NCBI GenBank assembly: GCA_040752815.1
Contig: JBFMGC010000028.1
Span: forward strand, 1 to 35,958
DNA length: 35,958 nucleotides
Source of the DNA: Candidatus Zixiibacteriota bacterium
Lineage (GTDB): Bacteria; Zixibacteria; MSB-5A5; GN15; FEB-12
Direction: 5' to 3'
Shown: in pieces, positions 1 through 8,053 of the stretch
How the letters are laid out: each line of letters begins with the position of its first letter
Numbering within the stretch: position 1 is the stretch's first letter
Notes under the pieces: model-generated
Database searches by the model: none
Told to the model about the DNA's origin: nothing
What the model saw: the letters and a program-made list of their open reading frames with translations, nothing else
Position numbers and translations under genes: made by a program

Positions 1-1
1 G

Positions 2-307
<306 letters not shown>

Positions 308-340
308 TTTCAACACAGTCGCTACGATACTTGCTCACAC

Positions 341-393
341 TTGTCAAAACCACGTCTCGCGCCTGCGCGCTCGCCTCAGGGGTTTTGACCTAC
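341..393 (+). repeat. GTAG-type hairpin repeat, GTCAAAACC/GGTTTTGAC family
   Basis: A 9-bp inverted repeat (343-351 with 381-389) is followed by CTAC at 390-393, which is GTAG on the other strand. A second copy lies in opposite orientation at 14928-14980, with the same outer arms and the same CTCAGGGGTTTTGACCTAC edge. It is therefore a dispersed repeat rather than part of the IS110 gene. Confidence 0.7.
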
Positions 394-412
394 ATTCTTC
401 ATCTTCCACACT

Positions 413-474
413 CGTAGGGCAGGACCCCTGCGGTCCTGCTACACATGGCAGGAGTACAGGACTCCTGCCCTACG
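413..474. repeat. Twin-hairpin REP-like element with GTAG feet, next to the glyA stop
   Basis: The outer arms CGTAGGGCAGGA (413-424) and TCCTGCCCTACG (463-474) are perfect complements. Inside are two hairpins: GCAGGACC/GGTCCTGC (419-426/432-439, 5-base loop) and GGCAGGAGT/ACTCCTGCC (447-455/461-469, 5-base loop). GTAG occurs at both outer ends. The element begins 4 bases downstream of the glyA stop codon. There is no T-run, so it resembles a REP pair (BIME) more than an intrinsic terminator, although it may still protect the 3' end of the mRNA. Confidence 0.75.
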
Positions 475-477
475 ATA

Positions 478-1731
478 CTAATCTTTCATCCGCTCCGCAT
501 AGAGCGGATATTTCTCGCACAAGGTCGCAACCTCGCGCGCAATACCCTCCAGCACGGCGTCATCTTTGCGATTCTGAATGGCACGGTCAATGAACTCGGC
601 AATCTGCTTCATGGCATCAGTCCCCATCCCGCGTGTGGTTACCGCCGGCGTGCCGATACGAATGCCCGAGGTCACAAACGGCTTTTCCGGATCGAACGGG
701 ACGGTGTTTTTGTTGACCGTGATTCCGGCCTTGTCCAGCGCCTGCTCCACTTTCTTGCCGGTCAGTTTGGGGATGTCAATAAACGATACGAGCATCAGGT
801 GCGTGTCGGTTCCACCCGCAACCAGACGATAACCCCGCTTCTTGAGCCCTTCAGCAAGTGTTTTCGCGTTGTCTACAATCTGCTTCTGGTACGTTTTGAA
901 TTCCGGCCGCAGCGCCTCTTTGAATGCGACTGCTTTGGCGGCGATCACGTGCATGAGCGGTCCGCCCTGGATACCGGGCATGATCGTGCGGTCGAGATCG
1001 GCGGCGTATTTCTCCTTGCACATAACCATCCCGCCGCGCGGCCCGCGAAGAGTTTTGTGCGTGGTTGTGGTGACAAAATCCGCGTACGGAATCGGCGACG
1101 GGTGCAGGCCCGCGGCAACCAGGCCCGCGATATGAGCGATATCGACCATCATGTATGCGCCACAGGCATCGCATGCCCGGCGAATCGCCTCGAAATCCCA
1201 GAAGCGCGGATAGGCCGATGCCCCGGCGACTATCATTTTCGGCTGGTACTCTTTGGCGGCATCGATCAGCCTGTCGTAGTCGATAACCTCGGTCTCTTTG
1301 TCGACCTGGTAACCCTTGAACTGGTAGAGAATGCCGGAAAAATTGATCGGGTGGCCGTGGGTCAGATGGCCGCCGTGGGAAAGATCGAGCCCCATCACCT
1401 TATCGCCCGGTTTGAGGACCGTGAAATACGCCCCCATGTTGGCCTGCGAACCGGAGTGCGGCTGAACGTTGGCATGCTCACAACCGAACAGCTCTTTGGC
1501 GCGGTTGCGGGCGAGGTCTTCGGCGACATCGACAAACTCGCACCCGCCGTAGTACCGCTTGGCCGGATACCCCTCGGCGTACTTGTTGGTCATCACCCCA
1601 CCCTGGGCCTCGAGCACCGCCTCGGAGACGAAATTCTCGGACGCAATCAGTTCGAGCTTGGTCGCCTCGCGGCGGGTCTCATTGAATATGGCTTCGTATA
1701 TTTCAGGGTCGACTTGCTTAAGGTATGACAT
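478..1731 (-). CDS. glyA: Serine hydroxymethyltransferase
   Basis: A PLP enzyme that interconverts serine plus tetrahydrofolate with glycine plus methylene-tetrahydrofolate in the cytoplasm, the main source of one-carbon units. The 417-residue protein has the normal family length. It shows LIASENFVS near residue 28, the [13 protein letters not shown] substrate region near 51, and the PLP lysine in [11 protein letters not shown] (about K226). The frame could start 9 codons earlier. However, AAGGAG lies 5 bases ahead of the ATG at 1731, and [10 protein letters not shown] is the usual kind of N-terminus, so this start is preferred. A hairpin with arms CCCACCC/GGGTGGG (1754-1770) lies just upstream in the leader. 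The gene follows rpiB in the same direction, with a repeat hairpin between them. Confidence 0.97.
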   Translation of the reverse strand: MSYLKQVDPEIYEAIFNETRREATKLELIASENFVSEAVLEAQGGVMTNKYAEGYPAKRYYGGCEFVDVAEDLARNRAKELFGCEHANVQPHSGSQANMGAYFTVLKPGDKVMGLDLSHGGHLTHGHPINFSGILYQFKGYQVDKETEVIDYDRLIDAAKEYQPKMIVAGASAYPRFWDFEAIRRACDACGAYMMVDIAHIAGLVAAGLHPSPIPYADFVTTTTHKTLRGPRGGMVMCKEKYAADLDRTIMPGIQGGPLMHVIAAKAVAFKEALRPEFKTYQKQIVDNAKTLAEGLKKRGYRLVAGGTDTHLMLVSFIDIPKLTGKKVEQALDKAGITVNKNTVPFDPEKPFVTSGIRIGTPAVTTRGMGTDAMKQIAEFIDRAIQNRKDDAVLEGIAREVATLCEKYPLYAERMKD

Positions 1732-1837
1732 AGGAACTCCTTCGCGTCCTAAACCCACCCGTTGGGTGGGGTACCGGTACAGCCGCGATCAATGTAGGAA
1801 AAAGGGGGACGGGGGTCAATTGGTAGTGGGTGGTCGA

Positions 1838-1857
1838 GCAGGACGGTCCCGCCCTAC
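1838..1857 (-). repeat. GTAG-foot hairpin overlapping the rpiB stop codon
   Basis: On the minus strand GTAG (1857-1854) is followed by a GCGGG/CCTGC hairpin with a 5-base loop (1852-1838). The TAG of this GTAG is the rpiB stop codon. The arrangement is the same as at the end of clpB. Confidence 0.55.
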
Positions 1858-2291
1858 CGCTCCGCCGCCTTGATCTTGTTCAGGCGGGCGACATGACGGC
1901 CGCCCTCAAACGGTGTATCCAGAAACGTTTTGAGGATGGACTCGAGCTCGCCCTCAGGCGTGAACTTGCCGGATAGAATGAGTACGTTAGCATCGTTGTG
2001 AAGTCTCGTCAGGCGGGACATTTCGGTATTCAAGGCCAGCCCGGCCCGCACGCCTTTAACTTTGTTGGACGTAATCGCCATGCCGTTGCCGGTCCAGCAG
2101 ATATTGACACCGTAGTTGACTTTGCCGTCGGCGACCGCGTGGGCGACCTTCAGGCCATAATCGGGATAGTCGACTGATTCCTCCGACGTGGTCCCCATGT
2201 CAATCACCCCGTAGCCCCACTTCTCGAGCAGCGCCTTGACTCGCTCCTTGAATAGATACCCATTATGGTCAGCGCCGATTGCGATTTTCAT
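1854..2291 (-). CDS. rpiB: Ribose-5-phosphate isomerase B (RpiB/LacAB family)
   Basis: Interconverts ribose 5-phosphate and ribulose 5-phosphate in the non-oxidative pentose phosphate pathway. The 145-residue length is typical. The N-terminal IGADHNGY phosphate/ring-opening motif is at residues 5-12, the catalytic cysteine is C65 in NICWTGNGM, and RLHNDANVL lies near residue 96. The usual ICGTG motif reads ICWTG here; as recalled, some RpiB lineages carry this variant, so an active enzyme is still expected. AAGGAG lies 11 bases before the ATG. The TAG stop coincides with the GTAG foot of a repeat hairpin. The gene sits between ilvE and glyA on the same strand, but repeats in both gaps mean co-transcription is uncertain. 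Confidence 0.93.
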   Translation of the reverse strand: MKIAIGADHNGYLFKERVKALLEKWGYGVIDMGTTSEESVDYPDYGLKVAHAVADGKVNYGVNICWTGNGMAITSNKVKGVRAGLALNTEMSRLTRLHNDANVLILSGKFTPEGELESILKTFLDTPFEGGRHVARLNKIKAAER

Positions 2292-2333
2292 CTATGCGAT
2301 GGCTCCTTCGTTTAGTACTCCTCATTCGTGGGC

Positions 2334-2421
2334 GGCAGACCTCCTGGTCTGCCCCTTAAGATGGAGCGGCAGACGAGGACGTCTGCCGGCCACGAAACGG
2401 CGGGTTAGAGACGGACCCGCC
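2334..2421. repeat. Three consecutive hairpins between rpiB and ilvE
   Basis: GGCAGACC/GGTCTGCC (2334-2341/2346-2353, loop TCCT) is followed by CGGCAGACG/CGTCTGCCG (2367-2375/2380-2388, loop AGGA) and GGCGGGT/ACCCGCC (2399-2405/2415-2421). The last two modules recur in the same order at 10183-10256 and 24059-24107. The first module also appears as a half-copy at 35820-35830. Confidence 0.75.
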
Positions 2422-2430
2422 ATACGTTAC

Positions 2431-3381
2431 TTATGCCGGCACTCCCAGCTTCTTGTTCGCCTTCTCGCGTACATAGGTCAGCCAGCCGTATTTGTCCGGC
2501 GTGCGACCCTCGACAATGTCGAAAAATGCCTTCTGTAATTTCTTTGTGATCGCTCCGCGTGAGCCGGTCCCCACTTGCAGACCGTCTACTTCCGCCACGG
2601 GTGTTATTTCGGCGGCGGAACCAGTGAAAAAGACCTCGTCGGCGATGTACAAATACTCGCGCGGGATGTTGTGCTCGCGGACCTCGTACCCAAGATCGCG
2701 CGCCATGGTGATTACTGTGTCGCGCGTGATTCCCGGCAGCACCGATGCCGACAGCGGCGGCGTGATCAGCACGTCACCTTTGATGATAAACACGTTTTCG
2801 CCTGAGCCTTCGGAAACATGACCGTTGTAGTCGAGACCAATGCCCTCGTCGAAACCGAGCCGCCGCGCCTCAAGCCTGATTAGCTGGCTGCTGAGATAGT
2901 TGCCGCCGGCCTTGGCCATTGCTGGAAGCGTATCGGCGGCCAGGCGCCGCCAGGACGACACACAGACCCGCACTCCACGTTCGACAGCACCGTCGCCAAG
3001 ATACTGGCCCCACGGCCAGACAGCGATAGACATCTCGATCGGGCAATCCGACGGATCCACTTTCAGAGCCCCGTAGCCCCGGTATGCGACCGGGCGGACA
3101 TAGCAGGCCTCGAGTTTGTTAGCGTCGATCAGATCGATGATCGCCTGATCGATCTGTTCAGCCGTGTAGTTGAGCGGCATACGGTAGATTTTGGCGGAGT
3201 TCAAGAGTCGGACAGAATGATCGCGCAGACGGAACAGGATTGGGCCACGGTCGGATTTGTAGGCCCGCATCCCTTCGAATACCGATGAACCGTAATGAAC
3301 TACGTGCGACAGCACGTGTATTTTGGCGTCGTTCCATTTAACCAGTTTGCCGTTCATCCAGATGAGTTCGCTGGTCTGCAT
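2431..3381 (-). CDS. ilvE: Branched-chain amino acid aminotransferase
   Basis: A PLP fold-type IV transaminase that transfers the amino group between glutamate and the keto acids of leucine, isoleucine and valine. The 316 residues include the N-terminal HYGSSVFEGMRAY substrate region (about 29-41), the PLP lysine in AKAGGNYLSS (about K157), and EGSGENVFIIKG near residue 190, all hallmarks of IlvE. GGAGG lies 9 bases upstream of the ATG. The reaction is reversible, so the enzyme can provide the first step of leucine breakdown ahead of the methylcrotonyl-CoA carboxylase genes at 10289-14725, as well as the last biosynthetic step. D-amino-acid transaminase or aminodeoxychorismate lyase belong to the same superfamily but fit the motifs less well. 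Confidence 0.93.
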   Translation of the reverse strand: MQTSELIWMNGKLVKWNDAKIHVLSHVVHYGSSVFEGMRAYKSDRGPILFRLRDHSVRLLNSAKIYRMPLNYTAEQIDQAIIDLIDANKLEACYVRPVAYRGYGALKVDPSDCPIEMSIAVWPWGQYLGDGAVERGVRVCVSSWRRLAADTLPAMAKAGGNYLSSQLIRLEARRLGFDEGIGLDYNGHVSEGSGENVFIIKGDVLITPPLSASVLPGITRDTVITMARDLGYEVREHNIPREYLYIADEVFFTGSAAEITPVAEVDGLQVGTGSRGAITKKLQKAFFDIVEGRTPDKYGWLTYVREKANKKLGVPA

Positions 3382-3515
3382 TAGAGAAGTCCTCCAGGGT
3401 ATTCCAGGTCTCCGTTCACTGAGGGCAAAATACCAAAAGCCGGCGACTATTTCAACCGGTTTCTAAGGTCGGAAGAGTAACGATTCTGCTGAGACCGGGG
3501 TCTGATCGTCTCGTG

Positions 3516-4151
3516 TCAAGTGGCTCTGGAGGTCTGCTTCTCCAACAGAAACCACACAATGTCGTCCTGGCGGAAGTTATTGTCCCGATGATATACAAAA
3601 CCGTAGTCCCGCAACACCAAATCGGGAAAGCGGTCAAGCATCTCCCCCGCGAAGTCTCTCTTGAACAGTTTCTTCGTGTGGCCGCGATAGATAAGTTCTA
3701 CCGGTGACGGATTGTAATACTCTGCGATTAGTACATAACGGGTACTGCAGCGGTAGAGCAGATCGTATACATCCGGGAGCATGTCGGGGTTCATGTGGAT
3801 GAGTACCCCTTTGGTGAGCGCGAGATCCCAGGTGCGAGTGGGCCGGAACTCCAGCACCGTTTGGCGGAATACCTCGGCCTCCGGCATGTTGGTTTTCAGT
3901 TCGTCGGCTGCTTTCTGATTGATTTCCACACCCGCCAATTCTACTCCCGGTAGCAGCCTCTGAAGGGCCATCAGGTTCAAACCGATATTGGCGCCCAGCT
4001 CTATTATGGATTTTATTCCCACCGCCCGTTTGAGAACCTGGCCGAAGAAAGCGGTGTTGGACGCCACCCAGGATGAACCCCGGTTGCGCTCGGTGTATTC
4101 GTCACCGAACCTGCCGTTCCAGAATTCTTCTTGTTCCGTCTTGTAGCCCAA
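3516..4151 (-). CDS. Pseudaminic acid biosynthesis-associated type methylase (SAM-dependent)
   Basis: A class I methyltransferase of about 211 residues. The N-terminal YKTEQEEFWNGRFGDEY, the SAM-binding glycine motif IELGANIGLN, KGVLIHMNPD, AEYYNPSPVELIYRGH and the C-terminal QDDIVWFLLEK match the family named for pseudaminic acid biosynthesis (TIGR03587-like). Members occur in sugar nucleotide or flagellin-glycan clusters, and the substrate is not firmly known. No other pse/neu genes are present here. The frame extends to a TTG at 4184, which overlaps bioY by 23 bases. The TTG at 4151 is preferred because GAGAGG lies 6 bases upstream of it, straddling the bioY stop. Translation is probably coupled to bioY. 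Confidence 0.82.
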   Translation of the reverse strand: MGYKTEQEEFWNGRFGDEYTERNRGSSWVASNTAFFGQVLKRAVGIKSIIELGANIGLNLMALQRLLPGVELAGVEINQKAADELKTNMPEAEVFRQTVLEFRPTRTWDLALTKGVLIHMNPDMLPDVYDLLYRCSTRYVLIAEYYNPSPVELIYRGHTKKLFKRDFAGEMLDRFPDLVLRDYGFVYHRDNNFRQDDIVWFLLEKQTSRAT

Positions 4152-4161
4152 GCCAATCCTC

Positions 4162-4743
4162 TCAATTGCGGCGACGGTCGACAAGTTTCCACACCGATGG
4201 CAGTATCACTGCCGCCAGCGCTATTTTGACGATGCCCCCCGCGATGAACGGATAGAGGCCCAGCGCGAGAACCGATCCGGCCGGCACATACATCGAAAGC
4301 TGCGCCAGCCCGCAGGCGAAGATCACGACATTACCGGCGAGCATCGCCACCACTGATTTTACGTATCCCTTATCCCACCCCAGATCGGCCAGCCAGCCGG
4401 CGACATAAGCCGCAGCCAGAAATCCGATCAGGTACCCGCCCGTCGGACCGGCCAGTACACCGACTCCGGCCGCGCCACCGGCAAACACCGGAAGTCCGGC
4501 GGCGCCCTCGGCGAGATAGGCGAGAACTACCGAGCTGCCTCGCACTCGTCCAAGCGCCATGGCGACCAAAAGCACACCGAAAGTTTGCCCAGTCACCGGC
4601 ACCGGCGAAAACGGAAGGTTGAACGACAGGTATGAGCAGGCTACCAGCAAGAGGTTAAACGCGAGCAGCAGCGGCGCCTCCATCCATCGGGCGGAGGGGC
4701 GGATCACATCATAAATAGTTAGGGAATGAATTGTATTGTTCAC
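4162..4743 (-). CDS. bioY: BioY-family biotin transporter (ECF substrate-binding component)
   Basis: A 193-residue integral membrane protein, the S component that binds biotin for energy-coupling-factor uptake. Several hydrophobic helices are evident. The motifs PFSPVPVTGQTFGVLL (about residues 45-60), YLAEGAAGLPVFAGG (about 75-90), and GPTGGYLIGFL near residue 105 are diagnostic of BioY. Translation starts at GTG, with AAGGAG 8 bases upstream. The partner genes ecfA/ecfT (bioMN) are not nearby, so a shared ECF module or solo function is implied. Biotin import fits the biotin-dependent acyl-CoA carboxylase encoded at 10289-14725. A palindrome 65-83 bases upstream may be an operator. Confidence 0.93.
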   Translation of the reverse strand: MNNTIHSLTIYDVIRPSARWMEAPLLLAFNLLLVACSYLSFNLPFSPVPVTGQTFGVLLVAMALGRVRGSSVVLAYLAEGAAGLPVFAGGAAGVGVLAGPTGGYLIGFLAAAYVAGWLADLGWDKGYVKSVVAMLAGNVVIFACGLAQLSMYVPAGSVLALGLYPFIAGGIVKIALAAVILPSVWKLVDRRRN

Positions 4744-4783
4744 AGACAGTACTCCTTATGCTTCTGAGGTCGTCGACGAGACG

Positions 4784-4826
4784 ATTGTAAATCATCAGCT
4801 CGACACAAATCACGTTCAGCGTGATT
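4784..4826 (-). promoter_or_regulatory. Putative bioY promoter with overlapping palindrome
   Basis: On the minus strand TACAAT at 4789-4784 resembles a -10 box. The position expected for a -35 box falls inside a perfect palindrome, AATCACG-TTCAG-CGTGATT (4808-4826). A repressor site over the -35 region is inferred from this layout alone. It does not match the spacing of a BirA box. Confidence 0.3.
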
Positions 4827-4857
4827 CCCTTGTTACAACTCTACGGCGCGGCTTACG

Positions 4858-6003
4858 TCACACCGTCTGCATCGTCCTCAGCAGATCGCGCGCGATAACG
4901 AGACGTTGAATCTCCGATGTCCCCTCGCCGATCTCGCACAACTTGACATCCCGCCAAATCCGTTCCACCGGATACGGGCCGGTAAGGTAACCCACGGCCC
5001 CAAGTATCGTCATAGCGCTGGCCGCCGCGCGCGTGGCAACTTCCGACGCGAACAGCTTGCACATGGCCGACTGGCGGCTGAACGGCAGACGAGCGTCCTT
5101 CAGCACTGCAGCTTCGTAAATCATGAGCCGCGCCGCCTGGATTTCCGTGGCCATGTCAGCCAGACGGTGTTGTATCGCCTGGTTGTACGAGATCGGCTTG
5201 CCGAACTGGACGCGGTCGGCCGAGTACTTGAGAGCTACGTCGAGCGCCCCTTGCCCGAGGCCGAGTGCCATCGCGCCTATCGAGATGCGGCCACCGTCGA
5301 GGGTGATCAGCGCCTGCTTGAAACCGTCGCCAACCTTGCCGAGCTGGTTCTCAAACGGTACGCGCATCTCGTCAAAATGCAGGAATGCGGTATCCGACCC
5401 GCGCAGGCCGAGCTTATTCTCTTTCTTGCCGACCGCATACCCTTGCCAGGCCTTCTCGATAATGAAGCTCGTTATGCGTTTGTCCTCGGGATCGTCGTTC
5501 GTCCGTGCCGTGGCGATTGTCGCGAACGCTTTCGTCGCCGATGTTATCCAGCACTTGGAGCCGTTCATAACCCAGCAGTCGTCGCGCTTGATTGCGACTG
5601 TGCGCATACCGCCGGCATCGGAACCGGCATCGGGTTCGGATAACCCGAACGCGATCAGTTCCCCCTGTGCGGCGCGCGGAAGATACCTGCGTCGCTGCTC
5701 CTCGGTACCGAATTCGAGAATCGGGAAGCAGCCAAGCGAATTATGCGCCGCCAGCATGATGCCGGTGGATCCACAGACCCGCGAAGCTTCTTCCACTGCG
5801 ATTATGTAACTTAGCGTATCGACAGGAACGCCGCCATATTCTTCAGGAATCAGGCAGGAGAACAGCCCCTGCTCCTGCAGCGGCTTCATGTGCTCTTCCG
5901 GAAAGCGCTGTTCCAAATCGAGCTGCGCCGCCATCGGTTCGATCTGCTCCAGGCAAAAAGCCCGGATCTTCTCCCGGTATTCCTGGTGTTTTTTCTCCAG
6001 CAA
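4858..6003 (-). CDS. Acyl-CoA dehydrogenase (second of pair)
   Basis: An FAD flavoenzyme that forms the alpha,beta double bond of an acyl-CoA and passes electrons to electron-transfer flavoprotein. The 381 residues are full length for the family. Seen in order are PEEYGG (about 54), the FAD-binding GLSEPDAGSDAGG (about 119-131), WITSA (about 152), DRVQFGKPI (about 263), and near the C-terminus CEIGEGTSEIQRLVIAR with the catalytic-base glutamate. The start is TTG with AAGGA 7 bases upstream, 3 bases after the stop of the preceding dehydrogenase gene, so the two are co-translated. Substrate length cannot be read from sequence. Butyryl-, isobutyryl- or isovaleryl-CoA would all fit the neighbourhood. 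EtfAB genes are not in the window. Confidence 0.92.
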   Translation of the reverse strand: MLEKKHQEYREKIRAFCLEQIEPMAAQLDLEQRFPEEHMKPLQEQGLFSCLIPEEYGGVPVDTLSYIIAVEEASRVCGSTGIMLAAHNSLGCFPILEFGTEEQRRRYLPRAAQGELIAFGLSEPDAGSDAGGMRTVAIKRDDCWVMNGSKCWITSATKAFATIATARTNDDPEDKRITSFIIEKAWQGYAVGKKENKLGLRGSDTAFLHFDEMRVPFENQLGKVGDGFKQALITLDGGRISIGAMALGLGQGALDVALKYSADRVQFGKPISYNQAIQHRLADMATEIQAARLMIYEAAVLKDARLPFSRQSAMCKLFASEVATRAAASAMTILGAVGYLTGPYPVERIWRDVKLCEIGEGTSEIQRLVIARDLLRTMQTV

Positions 6004-6006
6004 TGT

Positions 6007-7149
6007 CTAATCCTTCAATAGATCGCGCGCGATGACCATTCGCTGCGCCTCGGAGGTTCCTTCATACAGCTCAGTCACGCGAGCATCGCGGAAATACCGC
6101 TCCACCGGATACTCCTTGATATAACCGTACCCGCCGTGCACCTGCACCGCCTCATTGCAGACGAAATTGGCCATCTGCGAGCAAAACAGCTTGGCCATCG
6201 AGGATTCCCGGTGGCACGGCTTGCCCTGGTCCTTCAGCTGCGCCGCGCGGTACGCCAGCAGGCGTCCGGCGTCGATCCGCGTGGCCATCTCGGCCAGCTT
6301 CCACTGAATCGCCTGGAAGTTGCTGATCGTCTGCCCGAATTGTACGCGCTGTTTCGAGTACTTTATGGCCTCACTGAGGGCCGCCTGGGCGATGCCGATC
6401 GCCTGGAACGACACGCCAATTCGGCCCGAATTCAGGATGCCGACACACATCCTGAACCCGTCACCCGGGTTGCCGATCATGTTCTCTTTCGGCACCTTGA
6501 CGTCGATGAGATTGATCTCGCGCGTATCCGACGCCTTGATCCCGCACTTCTTCTCCGGCTGGCCTATCGACAGTCCCGGTGAGCCGGCATCAACCACGAA
6601 CGCCGACATCCCCTTGTGTTTGCCCTCCGGATCGGTCTTGGCAAAAACAACGAACACGCCCGCAAATCCGGCGTTGGTCACGAATGTTTTGGTGCCGTTC
6701 AGAAGATAATGATCGCCCTTGTCCACCGCGGTGGTCTTGATCGACGCCACATCGGTGCCGGCGTCAGGCTCGGTGATACAGTATGCGCCGATTTTTTCGC
6801 CGGTCGCCATGACCGGCAGGTACTTCTTCTTGAGCGCCTCCGAGCCGTACACTTTGATAATCTCGCAGGTGAGCGAGTTGTGTACGGACAGCAGGATGCC
6901 GAACCCGGCGCAAGCAGCGCAGATTTCCTCAAGGACGCCCATAAAGGCGGTGGCGCTGAGGCCCAGGCCACCGTATTCCTCGGGAACAGTGAAGCCGAAA
7001 TACCCCAGCTCGGCGCATTCCTCGATCAGGTCCTGGGGCGTGCGCCCTTCTTCATCCATATCCAGAGCCAGCGGATAGATGCGCTTCTCGGCGAGATTGC
7101 GGGCCATCTTTTTCAGCTCTAAGTCGTCATCGGTCAGATTGAAATCCAT
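6007..7149 (-). CDS. Acyl-CoA dehydrogenase (first of pair)
   Basis: A second acyl-CoA dehydrogenase, 380 residues, clearly diverged from its neighbour. Landmarks are MDFNLTDDDLELKK at the start, PEEYGGLGLSA near residue 58, CITEPDAGTDVAS near 120 (FAD/substrate motif), RVQFGQTISNFQAIQ near 267, and LYEGTSEAQRMVIARDLL at the end with the catalytic glutamate. The frame is open 18 codons further upstream, but that would run into the previous gene. The ATG at 7149 has AAGGAG 6 bases ahead and gives the normal N-terminus. It follows the 3-hydroxybutyryl-CoA dehydrogenase gene by 10 bases. By motif similarity it resembles short-chain (butyryl-CoA) dehydrogenases, which suits the thiolase and hydroxybutyryl-CoA dehydrogenase upstream. 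Confidence 0.93.
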   Translation of the reverse strand: MDFNLTDDDLELKKMARNLAEKRIYPLALDMDEEGRTPQDLIEECAELGYFGFTVPEEYGGLGLSATAFMGVLEEICAACAGFGILLSVHNSLTCEIIKVYGSEALKKKYLPVMATGEKIGAYCITEPDAGTDVASIKTTAVDKGDHYLLNGTKTFVTNAGFAGVFVVFAKTDPEGKHKGMSAFVVDAGSPGLSIGQPEKKCGIKASDTREINLIDVKVPKENMIGNPGDGFRMCVGILNSGRIGVSFQAIGIAQAALSEAIKYSKQRVQFGQTISNFQAIQWKLAEMATRIDAGRLLAYRAAQLKDQGKPCHRESSMAKLFCSQMANFVCNEAVQVHGGYGYIKEYPVERYFRDARVTELYEGTSEAQRMVIARDLLKD

Positions 7150-7159
7150 CCGCCTCTCC

Positions 7160-8053
7160 TTACTGCTGGTAATTATAGAACCCGCGGCCGGTTTTCCGGC
7201 CAAGATACCCCGCCTGCACCATCTTCCTCAGAAGCGGACAAGGTCGGTACTTCGGGTCGCCCAAACCATCGTGCATAACTTCAAGAATCGCCAGGCACAC
7301 GTCAAGCCCGATAAAATCGGCCAGCGTGAACGGCCCCATCGGATGCCCCGCACCCAGCTTCATGACTTCATCGATTGCCGGGATCGTCCCGACCCCTTCC
7401 ATGTGCGCGTAAATCGCTTCATTGATCAGCGGCATCAGAATGCGATTGGCTATAAAGCCGGGGTAATCGTTCGCCTCCACCGGCACTTTACCCAGCCTTT
7501 TGGCCAGCGCCACCGCGACATGACAGGTGTGATCCGAAGTGGCAATCCCGCGGATCAATTCGACCAACTTCATCATCGGCACCGGGTTCATAAAGTGCAT
7601 TCCGATAAAATTCGCCGGATTGTGAGTCGTCGCCGCCAACTGGGTGATGGGCAGCGACGACGTGTTTGAGGCCAGGATCATGTCGGGCGAGCAGATATCG
7701 GCCAGCTTCTTGAAGAGGTCCAGTTTCACCTGGAGACTCTCGGTGATCGCTTCGATCACCAACTGCGAATCACGGGCCGAACGAAGGTCGGTGCTCGTTT
7801 CAATTCGCGCGAGCGCCGCCTGTTTGTCGGTGTCAGTGATAACGCCCTTCTTGATCTGGCGGTCCATCGAACCGGACATGGTAGCCATCGCCTTCTCGAG
7901 GAAGGTCTTGTCGATGTCGATCAGATGAACCGGATACCCGTTCTGGGCAAACACTTGGGCGATACCGTTGCCCATGGTGCCGCTGCCGATCACGGTCACT
8001 TTCTTGATGTCATCCAAATTCAAAGTTTCAGCTCCTTCCACAATTCGCATCAT
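7160..8053 (-). CDS. hbd: 3-hydroxybutyryl-CoA dehydrogenase
   Basis: An NAD(P)-dependent enzyme reducing acetoacetyl-CoA to 3-hydroxybutyryl-CoA, or the reverse. The 297 residues show the Rossmann motif VIGSGTMGNGIAQVFA (about residues 21-36), the catalytic region LASNTSSLPIT (about 126) and FIGMHFMNPVPMMKLVE (about 148), then DYPGFIANRILMPLINEA (about 196) and the C-terminal GHPMGPFTLADFIGLD. The N-terminus is about 15 residues longer than usual, so an internal start is possible. However, the ATG overlaps the thiolase stop codon (ATGATGA), which supports coupling at this site. It lies between the thiolase and two acyl-CoA dehydrogenases, forming most of a C4 beta-oxidation or butyrate module. 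The matching enoyl-CoA hydratase could be the one at 12318-13106. Confidence 0.95.
   Translation of the reverse strand: MMRIVEGAETLNLDDIKKVTVIGSGTMGNGIAQVFAQNGYPVHLIDIDKTFLEKAMATMSGSMDRQIKKGVITDTDKQAALARIETSTDLRSARDSQLVIEAITESLQVKLDLFKKLADICSPDMILASNTSSLPITQLAATTHNPANFIGMHFMNPVPMMKLVELIRGIATSDHTCHVAVALAKRLGKVPVEANDYPGFIANRILMPLINEAIYAHMEGVGTIPAIDEVMKLGAGHPMGPFTLADFIGLDVCLAILEVMHDGLGDPKYRPCPLLRKMVQAGYLGRKTGRGFYNYQQ

Noticed and set aside
308-340. Bridge RNA downstream of the IS110 transposase
   Set aside because: Only about 33 bases separate the stop codon from a genomic repeat, too little for a bridge RNA on this side. One could lie upstream, outside the window.
445-1728. Long plus-strand open frame of 427 codons opposite glyA
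   Set aside because: It is antisense to a complete serine hydroxymethyltransferase, has no recognisable motif, and arises from the high-GC codon pattern of the real gene.
4784-4836. BirA operator ahead of bioY
   Set aside because: TTGTAA and TTACAA half-sites are present, but their spacing is about 40 bases rather than the usual 14-16.
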